Assembly: GCA_016709385.1 (NCBI GenBank)
Contig: JADJMW010000021.1
Span: 1-64,000, forward strand
DNA from: Candidatus Rubrivivax defluviihabitans
GTDB taxonomy: Bacteria; Pseudomonadota; Gammaproteobacteria; Burkholderiales; Burkholderiaceae_C
Direction of reading: 5' to 3'
DNA: 64,000 nucleotides
The notes under the pieces were generated by a model. The model ran no database searches and was not told the origin of the DNA. It worked only from the letters and a program-made list of their open reading frames with translations. Both the position numbers and the translations under genes were made by a program. Below are positions 44,893-51,818 of this stretch, piece by piece (positions within the stretch are counted from its first letter, which is position 1; every line of letters starts with the position of its first letter).

Positions 44893-47316
44893 GTGACCGA
44901 CCGCGCCGGACGCAGTGGATTGCCGCCTCGCCGGCGCCGCGGCCCGGTGTGGTTCGTGCATGCGATGGCGGCGACAGCGATCGCGCTGCTGCAGATGGGT
45001 CCGGTTGCTGCGCAGGGTCTGCCCGGCCTGCCGCAGGCGGACTTGCCGTCCGCGGCAGGGTCCGTGCCGGTGACCGGCGTCGCGGCGCCGAGCCCGACGA
45101 ACTGGGCCGACCGCCTGGCCGAAGCGCGAGCGGAGCAGCAACGACTGCAGGCGGATCCCGATGCACCGGCCGGCGCCGAGCGCCGGCGTGCCTTGTCCCG
45201 CTTGATCGCCTTGCTGACGTCCCGCGCGGAGCGGGCGCAGGCGCCCAAGTCGAAGACCCCGGCAGCGGCAGAGCCGTCGTCCGCCGTCACCCTGCGTGGC
45301 GAGCCGCCCTATCCGGTGCCCGAGGTCGACGCCTTGCGCGACCAACGGGACAGCCTGCAGGCGCAGGTCACCGCGCTGGCGCTGACGCTCAAGTCGCTGG
45401 ACGGCGAGCTCGAGGCCGCAGCGCAGGTCCACCGCAAGGCGGCCGAGGCCCTGCGCCTGCGCCAGGAGCTTCTGGAGCGCGGTCGATCCGGCCCCGAGGC
45501 CACGGCGCTTCAAGGTCAACTCGAACTGGCGCGTTTGCAGTCGCAAGTGGCCGAACTGGAACTGGCCCAGGCCGACGAAACCCGCACCGCCGCGCGCCAG
45601 CGACAGGCGCGCCTGTCCGACCCGATCGCCACGCTCGAGCGCGAGATCGAGCGTGTGCGAGGGCAGCAGCGACTGGATGAAGAGGACCTGCTGCCCGTGC
45701 GCAACGGCATTGCCGCAGAGAGCCGGCGGCTGCAGATGGAGCGCGCACGCGCGTCGCGCGAACTGGCGCGTCGCGAAATCCAGCTGAAGAACGGCGGGCG
45801 CGCCGCGGCGCACGAGCTGGAAGCGCTGCGTGGACACGTGCTGGCGCTGGAAAGGCTGGAGGGCATCGAGCGCGGCAAGGAGGCGATCTGGGAACTTCGC
45901 CAGCAGGTGACGGCAGCGGGCGACGACCCCGAGCTTCGACGCGACGCCGCCGCCGCACTGAGCGATGGCATCGAGCAGGTCCAGGCGCGCCAGCGCACGG
46001 CGGCCGAGCAGCTGGAGTTGCTGCGCTCCGAGTACCGCGTCCAGCAATCGCGGCTCGCAGCGATGGCCGACGACGAACCCCAACTGGCGGAGGCAGAGCG
46101 GGCGGCGTCGGCGCTGCAGCAGCAGATCGCCGTGCACGAGCGCATGCAGGAGCAGTTGGCCCGCATCGGCACGCTGCTGGCACGCACCCGGGCCGATCTC
46201 GGTCCGGCCGATGGCCCCAGTGGCGCCCGAGGTTGGCTCGAGCGTGGTGCGGCGGTGGCACTCGATCTGGCGCGCCGAGCGTGGCAGTACGAACTCTTCA
46301 GCGCCACCGAGACCTCCGAGGTCGCCGGTCGTGTCGTCACCGTGGACTATGGCGTCACCGTCGGCAAGACGATCGGCGTGCTGGTGCTCTTCCTGCTGGG
46401 TTATGCGGTGGCCAGGCTCCTGGCCATCCGTCTCGCCGATTTCCTGGTGTCACGTGCACGCATTTCGCCCCAGCTCGCGCAGGTGCTGCGGCGCTGGGTG
46501 ATGTCGACGCTGATGTTGATCGTGCTGCTGGTCGTGCTGAGGCTGGCCCGGGTGCCGCTGACGGCCTTTGCGTTTCTGGGCGGTGCCTTGGCCATCGGCG
46601 TGGGCTTCGGGGCGCAGAACATCATCAAGAACCTGATCAGCGGCGTCATCATCCTGTTCGAGCGCAAGATACGTGTCGGTGACACCGTCACGATCGGCGG
46701 CATTTCGGGCACCGTCACTGCCGTCGACCTGCGCGCAACCACGGTCCTTGGCTTCGACGGCATCGAATCGATCGTGCCGAACTCGAACCTGCTGGAGAAC
46801 CAGGTCAGCAACTGGAGCTATGGCAATCCGATGATCCGCCGCGCCATCGTCGTCGGCGTGGTCTACGGCTCGGACACCCGGCGCACCATCGATCTCATTC
46901 TCTCGGCCGCGCGGCGGCAGCCTGCCACGTTGCCGGACCCCGCGCCTCAGGTGCTGCTCGACGACTTCGGCAGCGATGCCCTGGTCTTCCGCCTGCTGTA
47001 CTGGATGCGCCTGGGCGGCGAACGCTCCGGGCTGATCGTCGACAGCGACATCCGGCTCGACATCGAGTCTGCCCTGCGGGAAGCAGGCATCACCATGGCC
47101 TTCCCGCAGCGGGATGTCCACCTGGACAGCGTGGCGCCGCTTCGGGTCGAGTTGTCGCGTGCGCGGGCCGAACCGGGAACGCCGCAGGCACCGGACCGTG
47201 CCGAGGCACCGTCGCCACCGAATGCCATGCCGACCTCGACGAACTGCGCAGATGGATCGGCGGAGTGCGGACCTGGGAACGGCCCGTCTCGAACGCAGGG
47301 CGGCGGCGCCGGCTAG
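44893..47316 (+). CDS. Large MscS-family mechanosensitive channel with coiled-coil domain
   Basis: This 807-residue inner-membrane channel has a signal peptide (1-41) and a long periplasmic coiled-coil region (about 100-450, rich in Ala, Glu, Arg and Gln). Membrane helices follow from about 480, with the pore helix GVGFGAQNIIKNLISG near 569-584. The MscS beta domain FERKIRVGDTVTIGGISGTV and the C-terminal cytoplasmic domain come next. It is the MscK/KefA-like architecture but with fewer helices than MscK. A disordered Ala/Pro-rich tail ends the protein. It starts at a GTG (44893) with AGGGGTGA upstream. The role is osmotic relief and perhaps ion-dependent gating. Confidence 0.88.
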   Translation: MTDRAGRSGLPPRRRRGPVWFVHAMAATAIALLQMGPVAAQGLPGLPQADLPSAAGSVPVTGVAAPSPTNWADRLAEARAEQQRLQADPDAPAGAERRRALSRLIALLTSRAERAQAPKSKTPAAAEPSSAVTLRGEPPYPVPEVDALRDQRDSLQAQVTALALTLKSLDGELEAAAQVHRKAAEALRLRQELLERGRSGPEATALQGQLELARLQSQVAELELAQADETRTAARQRQARLSDPIATLEREIERVRGQQRLDEEDLLPVRNGIAAESRRLQMERARASRELARREIQLKNGGRAAAHELEALRGHVLALERLEGIERGKEAIWELRQQVTAAGDDPELRRDAAAALSDGIEQVQARQRTAAEQLELLRSEYRVQQSRLAAMADDEPQLAEAERAASALQQQIAVHERMQEQLARIGTLLARTRADLGPADGPSGARGWLERGAAVALDLARRAWQYELFSATETSEVAGRVVTVDYGVTVGKTIGVLVLFLLGYAVARLLAIRLADFLVSRARISPQLAQVLRRWVMSTLMLIVLLVVLRLARVPLTAFAFLGGALAIGVGFGAQNIIKNLISGVIILFERKIRVGDTVTIGGISGTVTAVDLRATTVLGFDGIESIVPNSNLLENQVSNWSYGNPMIRRAIVVGVVYGSDTRRTIDLILSAARRQPATLPDPAPQVLLDDFGSDALVFRLLYWMRLGGERSGLIVDSDIRLDIESALREAGITMAFPQRDVHLDSVAPLRVELSRARAEPGTPQAPDRAEAPSPPNAMPTSTNCADGSAECGPGNGPSRTQGGGAG

Positions 47317-48044
47317 CCGTTCGCCGCCAGCCGCCGCAGCCGGGCCAGGTTGGTCACACGCTGCAGCAGTTCGGTGTCGTTCCACGGCTTCTTGAAGATG
47401 CCGTACAAGCCCTTCATGTCGTGCACTCGCGCGCTCAGTTCTTCGTGCCCCGTGATGGCGATGATGGGCAGGTCGCTGCTGGCAGGGTTGGATTGCACCG
47501 CGGCAATGAGCTCGAAGCCGTTGACCTTGGGCATTTCCAGGTCGGTGACCAGCACCGCGTAGCTTTTGCTCTCCAGCAAGGCCAGGGCCTCGTCGCCGTC
47601 GGCGGCGACATCGACCCGGTGGCCGGCGGCTTCGAACAACTTGCGCAGCAGAACACGCGCCACCGCGGAGTCGTCGACCACCAGCAGGCTGACCGGCATA
47701 TTCACGGGCGCGCTCACCGGCATGCTCACGGGCATGCGCACTGGCATGTTTACGGGCGCAATCACCGGGACGCTCGCGGGCACGCTGGGCGCCACCGGGC
47801 GAAGCGGGGGTTTCGTCGTGGGGCGTGCGGTACGTGGCGGCAGTGGCGCGAAGTTGTCCAGCGACAGCGCCGGCAAGGGTGCCGGGTCCGGCCGCGGTGC
47901 GCGCGGCGGGAGCCGTCGCCGGGCTTCGGCGCGGCGCCGCCGGAACCAGACCCTCAGCACGATCCCCATCACGATCAGCAGCAGGACCAGCACTGCCGTG
48001 AAGGCGGCCAGCGCCGGATAGTCCTCGACGAAGTCTGCAATCAC
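47313..48044 (-). CDS. Membrane-anchored CheY-like receiver protein
   Basis: This 243-residue protein has one membrane helix (11-31) and a Pro/Arg-rich linker (40-95). A run of near-repeats (NMPVRMPVSMPVSAPVNMPV at 99-118) follows, then a single receiver domain (119-240). The acidic pair Asp124-Asp125, phosphoacceptor Asp168 (VTDLEMP), Thr198 and Lys219 are in place, so phosphorylation should work. No output domain is present. A receiver held at the membrane by a repeat linker is unusual. It ends four bases inside the channel gene from the other strand. Confidence 0.82.
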   Translation of the reverse strand: MIADFVEDYPALAAFTAVLVLLLIVMGIVLRVWFRRRRAEARRRLPPRAPRPDPAPLPALSLDNFAPLPPRTARPTTKPPLRPVAPSVPASVPVIAPVNMPVRMPVSMPVSAPVNMPVSLLVVDDSAVARVLLRKLFEAAGHRVDVAADGDEALALLESKSYAVLVTDLEMPKVNGFELIAAVQSNPASSDLPIIAITGHEELSARVHDMKGLYGIFKKPWNDTELLQRVTNLARLRRLAANG

Positions 48045-48385
48045 GGCGATCCCTTGGGCCTGGCTGCCCGTTGGTCAGTCATGGCTCGGCCTGATGGGCG
48101 GCGAACCTCAGCCAGCGTCGGAAGGTCGGTCGAACAGGCCGCACCCCAGCCCTCTGCCGCGAGCGGGAGAAGGGGAAAGGCGCTTTCGCCCCCGGCATCG
48201 GGGATGAGGGTTGGGGTGGGGGGGTGAGCCCTGCCGTGGCTGCCGAACATGGTTCCCAATCAGGTGCCCAGGAGTCTAGAACCACCGCGAACTGGCGCAA
48301 GGGCTTTGCGCGTGAATCGTTCGCGAAACCCGGAGCCGCTGCCGTTTCTGGCCCGTTTGCGGCCCCGGCTGTTAAGCTTTCGGCC
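48045..48385. other. Divergent gap upstream of ribE
   Basis: This 341-bp gap lies between the receiver-protein gene (minus) and ribE (plus). It contains the repeat at 48133-48225 and a promoter-like AT-rich point near 48373 (TTAAGCTTT). No FMN-riboswitch core was found upstream of ribE. Confidence 0.45.
48133..48225. repeat. CCTCTCCCGC-type dispersed intergenic repeat
   Basis: The run CCCTCTGCCGCGAGCGGGAG at 48142-48161, followed by AAGGGGAAAGG and GGGGGGG near 48225, is of the kind found between genes in many beta- and gammaproteobacteria (CCCTCTCCCGCNNGCGGGAGAGGG). Here the palindrome is imperfect. It codes for nothing. Confidence 0.5.
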
Positions 48386-49108
48386 ATGTTCACCGGCATC
48401 GTTCAAGGCATCGCCAGCGTCCAGGCACTGGCCGACCAGCCCGGCCTGCGCAGCTTCACGCTGCGTTTCCCGCCCGGTTTCGGCGCGGGCCTGGCCGTCG
48501 GCGCCAGCGTCGCGGTCGATGGCGTGTGCCTCACGGTGACGGCGCTGCAAGGCGGCGACAGCGAGGCCGCCCGCTTCGACGTCATGCAGCAGAGCCTGGG
48601 CCTGACCACCCTGGCCACCCTGCAGCTCGGCAGCCGCGTCAACGTGGAGCGCGCCGCGCGCGACGGCGCCGAGATCGGCGGCCATCCGCTGTCGGGCCAT
48701 GTCGATTTCACGGGCCGGGTGGTGCAGGTGCGCCGGCCCGAAAACAACCATGTGCTGCGCATCGCGGTGCCGGCGCCGTGGATGCGCTATGTCTTCGCCA
48801 AGGGCTATATCGCCGTCAACGGCGCCAGCCTCACCGTTTCGGAGGCGCAGCGCGAAGCGGGCGGGGCCGGCTGGTTCGAGGTCTGGCTGATCCCCGAGAC
48901 GCTGCGCGCCACCACCTTCGCCGAGAAGGCCGAGGGTGCGGCGCTGAATATCGAGATCGAGCGCCAGACGCAGGTATTCGTCGACACCGTGCGCGACGCC
49001 ATCGACGAACGGCTGGGCCCGCTGCGGCAGGCGCTGGAATCCCTGCTGCGGCACCAGGGCCAGAGCCTGGACGACCTGGCGCGGCCAGTGGCGCTGCCGC
49101 CGCGCTGA
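48386..49108 (+). CDS. ribE: Riboflavin synthase alpha chain
   Basis: This is the last enzyme of riboflavin synthesis. The 240-residue protein has two lumazine-binding repeats. It begins MFTGIVQGIASVQAL and carries GASVAVDGVCLTV in the first repeat, FARDGAEIGGHPLSGHVDFT-like sequence in the middle and YIAVNGASLTVS in the second. It has a longer C-terminus than usual (about 215 in the family), ending DLARPVALPPR. The start at 48386 is the conserved one; the frame upstream is not homologous. Confidence 0.9.
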   Translation: MFTGIVQGIASVQALADQPGLRSFTLRFPPGFGAGLAVGASVAVDGVCLTVTALQGGDSEAARFDVMQQSLGLTTLATLQLGSRVNVERAARDGAEIGGHPLSGHVDFTGRVVQVRRPENNHVLRIAVPAPWMRYVFAKGYIAVNGASLTVSEAQREAGGAGWFEVWLIPETLRATTFAEKAEGAALNIEIERQTQVFVDTVRDAIDERLGPLRQALESLLRHQGQSLDDLARPVALPPR

Positions 49109-49145
49109 GGCGACCTCCGTCCGCCGTCTCGAGGACAGGCCCAGC

Positions 49146-49376
49146 ATGGCGACGAGGCTGCGCAAGCCGGAGCCCCGGCAACGGTGGGCCTGGCTGGTCG
49201 TGGCGCTGGCCGGCGTGGCGGGGCTGTGGTTCGGCTACGACTTCGGCCGGCAGGTCAGCGGCATGGGCCTCGGCCTGCTGATGGCCGCCAACGGCGCGGT
49301 CTTCGCGTCACTGCTGGCCTCGGCCGTGGTCGACCGGCTCTTCCGGCCAAGGAAAGGCGGCCGCGAAGAGGGTTGA
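49146..49376 (+). CDS. Small hypothetical membrane protein
   Basis: A 76-residue protein with two membrane helices (about 16-33 and 40-62) and basic ends. It starts 37 bp after ribE on the same strand and may be co-transcribed. I do not recognise a family. Confidence 0.55.
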   Translation: MATRLRKPEPRQRWAWLVVALAGVAGLWFGYDFGRQVSGMGLGLLMAANGAVFASLLASAVVDRLFRPRKGGREEG

Positions 49377-49462
49377 CCCCGCGGAACCGCTGCAGGCCCT
49401 GGCAGCGAACAGCGCCGCCGCGCCCCATGGGCGCAAGGCGCAAGGGTCGCCGCGGTGGCGTC

Positions 49463-49561
49463 CTACTTGTCGGTTCGCTTGTTGTGTGCGCTGAACTGCT
49501 TGGCCAGCCAGAAGGCAAAGACGATGCCCCAGATGATGAACAGGATGTGATGTACCTTCAC
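49463..49561 (-). CDS. 32-residue membrane peptide downstream of pucC
   Basis: A short gene starting with GTG at 49561 has a strong ribosome site (GGAG, six bases upstream). It encodes MKVHHILFIIWGIVFAFWLA and a Lys/Arg/Asp-rich end, so one hydrophobic helix with a His-His pair near its start. It lies 87 bp after the pucC stop on the same strand and is probably on the puc transcript. It looks like a small single-helix accessory protein of a membrane complex. I know no family for it. Confidence 0.5.
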   Translation of the reverse strand: MKVHHILFIIWGIVFAFWLAKQFSAHNKRTDK

Positions 49562-49648
49562 GTGGCGCTCCAAAGCGTGGGTGGATGAAAGCCGGCCGGG
49601 CCGGAAATCGTTGCCGGGCAATGGGCCGGGCCGGGCAGGCGGACATCG

Positions 49649-51082
49649 TCATCCTCGGCCCGCCGGCACCTGCGGAGCCACCGCCAGCCGCCGGCCGGGG
49701 CCGACCAGCGCGCCCATGACGACGATCGTCGCCACCAGCAACCCGATTTCCAGCGCGTAGACAAAAGCATATCCGGTCGACGGCCGCGCCAGCGCCGCGC
49801 CGAAAAATCCCTGCGTGGCCAGTGCGCCCACGATGTCGCGCAGCACACCGCCCAGCGCCACCGCTGCGCCGGCCGCGGTGGCCTGCACCGCACCCCAGGC
49901 GCCCAGCGCCAGCCCGGTCTGTTCCTTCGGCGCGCGGTTCATGGTCACGGTCAGCGTGCCGTGGCCGAAAAGGCCGGCGCCGAATCCAATGCACAGCGCG
50001 CCGCCAACGAACAGCGGCACCGACAAGGTGGTGGAAGCCAGGATCACCGCGGCGAAGGCCGGGATGCCGATCCAGGCGCCGACCAGGGCCAGTCGTGCCG
50101 GGTCGAAGCCACGGCTCAGGATGCCGGACGCCAGGCTGAAGCCGAGCAGCCCGCCGCCGGCCAGCGTGGCGGTGAGCCAGGTGGTGTCGCCCACGCCCAT
50201 GCCCAGCACCTGCCCGCCATAGGGTTCGAGCAGCACGTCCTGCATGCCGAAGGCCATGGTGCCCAGGCCGATGGCCAGCAGGCGGCGGCGCGCGCCGTCG
50301 CCCGCGATATAGCTGCTCCAGGCCTGGCCGAAGCTGGCTGGCTGCGGCCGCGCCTGCTCGCCGCGCAAGGGGCGACGAGCTTCCTGTTGCCACAGCGCCA
50401 GCGCATTGAGCACCAGCGTGGCCACGGCCGCGGCCTGGATCACCTGCACCAGGCGGCCGGGGCTGAAGTCCTGCAGCAGGGCGCCGAAGACGAGCGCACT
50501 GACGATGGTGCCCAGCAGCAGCATCACGTACATGAGGCCCACCACGCGCGGCCGCGACTCCACCGGCGCCAGGTCGGTGGCCAGCGCCAGACCGGCGGTC
50601 TGCGTGGTGTGCAGCCCGGCGCCGACGAGCAGGAAGGCCAGGCCGGCGCCGGCCTGGCCCACCCACACCGGCCACGCCGCGGCGTTGCCACCGCCCGAGA
50701 GCACGAGCAGCGTGAAGGGCATGATGGCCAGGCCGCCGAACTGCACCATGCTGCCCATCCAGATGAAGGGCACGCGGCGCCAGCCCAGGGCCGAGCGGTG
50801 GCTGTCGGAACGGAAGCCGATGAGCGCGCGCAGCGGCGCATAGAGCACCGGCAGCGCCACCATCACCGCCACCAGGGCGGCGGGCACGCCGAGCTCGACG
50901 ATCATGACGCGGTTGAGCGTGCCCACCAGCAGCGTCAGCGCCATGCCCACGGAAACCTGGAACAGCGACAGACGCAGCAGCCGCGACAGCGGCAGCTCGG
51001 CCGTGGCGGCGTCGGCAAAGGGCAGGAAGCGCGGGCCCAGCCGGGACCAGCGCGAAATGAGGGTGCGACTGAAGCGATTCAT
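49649..51082 (-). CDS. pucC: PucC-family protein of light-harvesting complex assembly
   Basis: This 477-residue polytopic membrane protein has about twelve helices and belongs to the PucC/LhaA branch of the major facilitator superfamily. Typical stretches are LVGTLNRVMIVELGVPAAL, RALIGFRSDSHRSALGWRRV and ATDLAPVESRPRVVGLMY. PucC is needed for assembly of LH2 in purple bacteria, probably supporting bacteriochlorophyll delivery or packing. It follows pucBA after a 155-bp gap with a hairpin. Confidence 0.92.
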   Translation of the reverse strand: MNRFSRTLISRWSRLGPRFLPFADAATAELPLSRLLRLSLFQVSVGMALTLLVGTLNRVMIVELGVPAALVAVMVALPVLYAPLRALIGFRSDSHRSALGWRRVPFIWMGSMVQFGGLAIMPFTLLVLSGGGNAAAWPVWVGQAGAGLAFLLVGAGLHTTQTAGLALATDLAPVESRPRVVGLMYVMLLLGTIVSALVFGALLQDFSPGRLVQVIQAAAVATLVLNALALWQQEARRPLRGEQARPQPASFGQAWSSYIAGDGARRRLLAIGLGTMAFGMQDVLLEPYGGQVLGMGVGDTTWLTATLAGGGLLGFSLASGILSRGFDPARLALVGAWIGIPAFAAVILASTTLSVPLFVGGALCIGFGAGLFGHGTLTVTMNRAPKEQTGLALGAWGAVQATAAGAAVALGGVLRDIVGALATQGFFGAALARPSTGYAFVYALEIGLLVATIVVMGALVGPGRRLAVAPQVPAGRG

Positions 51083-51188
51083 GGCCGGGTCAGGGCTCGT
51101 TGCGCCGCCGGGGTCGGGTGATGGGTGGGGGCTGGCCAGCGGCGTTCAGGGGCTGGGCAAACGACGGGTGGACGGGTGAATGGCCGGC

Positions 51189-51232
51189 GCACGGCCCGGA
51201 AACCTGTGTCTCCGGTCGATGCGCGGCCGTGC
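51189..51232 (-). terminator. Hairpin downstream of pucA
   Basis: The arms GCACGGC/GCCGTGC (51189-51195 and 51226-51232) with inner CCGGA/TCCGG (51196-51200 and 51211-51215) form a strong GC stem directly after the pucA stop. In puc and puf operons hairpins after the structural genes stabilise the short pucBA mRNA and reduce read-through to pucC. There is no clear U-run, so processing or attenuation is more likely than strict termination. Confidence 0.65.
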
Positions 51233-51237
51233 CGTGC

Positions 51238-51477
51238 TTATTGCTTCGGTGCCGGCGTGACCGAGGCCACCACTTCGCCGGGTGGCGCCGTGGCCAGCGT
51301 GGCCGGACCCTGCACCGCGGCCGTGGTCGCCGCCTTGCCGTTGTAGTACGCCGGCAGCCACGTGGTGTGCGTGAGCAGCATGTAGTGCACGGCGAAGGAA
51401 CTCACCGCCACCGCACCCAGGAACAAGGGGATGCCGACCGTCGGCTTGACGACGCACCAGATTTTTCCGTAGATCAT
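51238..51477 (-). CDS. pucA: LH2 light-harvesting alpha subunit
   Basis: This 79-residue single-helix pigment protein begins MIYGKIWCVVKPTVGIPLFL, the usual alpha pattern. The helix carries the bacteriochlorophyll-binding His in FAVHYMLLTHTTW. The C-terminus is an Ala/Pro/Val-rich extension of about 30 residues after NGKAAT, as in Rubrivivax LH2 alpha, which supports the organism call. The ATG follows GGGGAGGA, a very strong ribosome site, 16 bp after pucB. Confidence 0.93.
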   Translation of the reverse strand: MIYGKIWCVVKPTVGIPLFLGAVAVSSFAVHYMLLTHTTWLPAYYNGKAATTAAVQGPATLATAPPGEVVASVTPAPKQ

Positions 51478-51493
51478 TCTGATTCCTCCCCGC

Positions 51494-51658
51494 TCACTTC
51501 AACCAGGGCGAATAGATGTACGCGAACAGGTGAGCCAGCACCGCGATGAATCCGAAGATCTGCGTTCCCTGAATCACGTTGCGATGGATCTCCTCCGATT
51601 CCGCCTCGGTGAAGCCAGTCGGCCACACCTTGTCGGGATCTGACTTGAGTTCTGACAT
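51494..51658 (-). CDS. pucB: LH2 light-harvesting beta subunit
   Basis: This 54-residue single-helix protein has the beta pattern: acidic N-terminus, EAESEEIHRNVIQGTQIFG, and the helix end AVLAHLFAYIYSPWL with the central bacteriochlorophyll ligand His. The start is the ATG at 51658 with GGAGG five bases upstream; an in-frame ATG at 51682 is less likely. It is the first gene of the puc operon. Confidence 0.93.
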   Translation of the reverse strand: MSELKSDPDKVWPTGFTEAESEEIHRNVIQGTQIFGFIAVLAHLFAYIYSPWLK

Positions 51659-51739
51659 GGACCCTCCAATCAAACGATGCATGCGTGCAAAACCTGCGCG
51701 CGGGTACTGCGAGAAGGTACCGCTGCCGATACCGACTCG

Positions 51740-51757
51740 TGTAATTTCAACCTTACG
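51740..51757 (-). promoter_or_regulatory. PpsR/CrtJ-like site in the puc promoter, site 1
   Basis: TGTAATTTCAACCTTACG fits TGT-N12-ACA, the site of the PpsR/CrtJ repressor, with one base different (ACG). It overlaps the probable -10 element (AAATTA on the minus strand, spaced 18 from the TTGACA at 51766-51771). The site lies about 90 bp before pucB. Confidence 0.6.
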
Positions 51758-51765
51758 TTTTAGTT

Positions 51766-51783
51766 TGTCAAGTCAGATTGACG
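51766..51783 (-). promoter_or_regulatory. PpsR/CrtJ-like site in the puc promoter, site 2, with -35
   Basis: TGTCAAGTCAGATTGACG is a near-perfect inverted repeat (TGTCAA-N6-TTGACG), one base from TGT-N12-ACA. Its left half, read on the minus strand, is the -35 box TTGACA. The two sites are 26 bp apart, about 2.5 helix turns, and would cover both -35 and -10. Oxygen- and light-dependent repression is the usual PpsR role and is inferred here. Confidence 0.65.
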
Positions 51784-51818
51784 CTTTCAGGTTGAACCCG
51801 CGGCTTTGCCGCCGCGTT

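Noticed and set aside
48045..48385. FMN riboswitch upstream of ribE
   Set aside because: None of the conserved FMN-aptamer core segments could be found in the leader.
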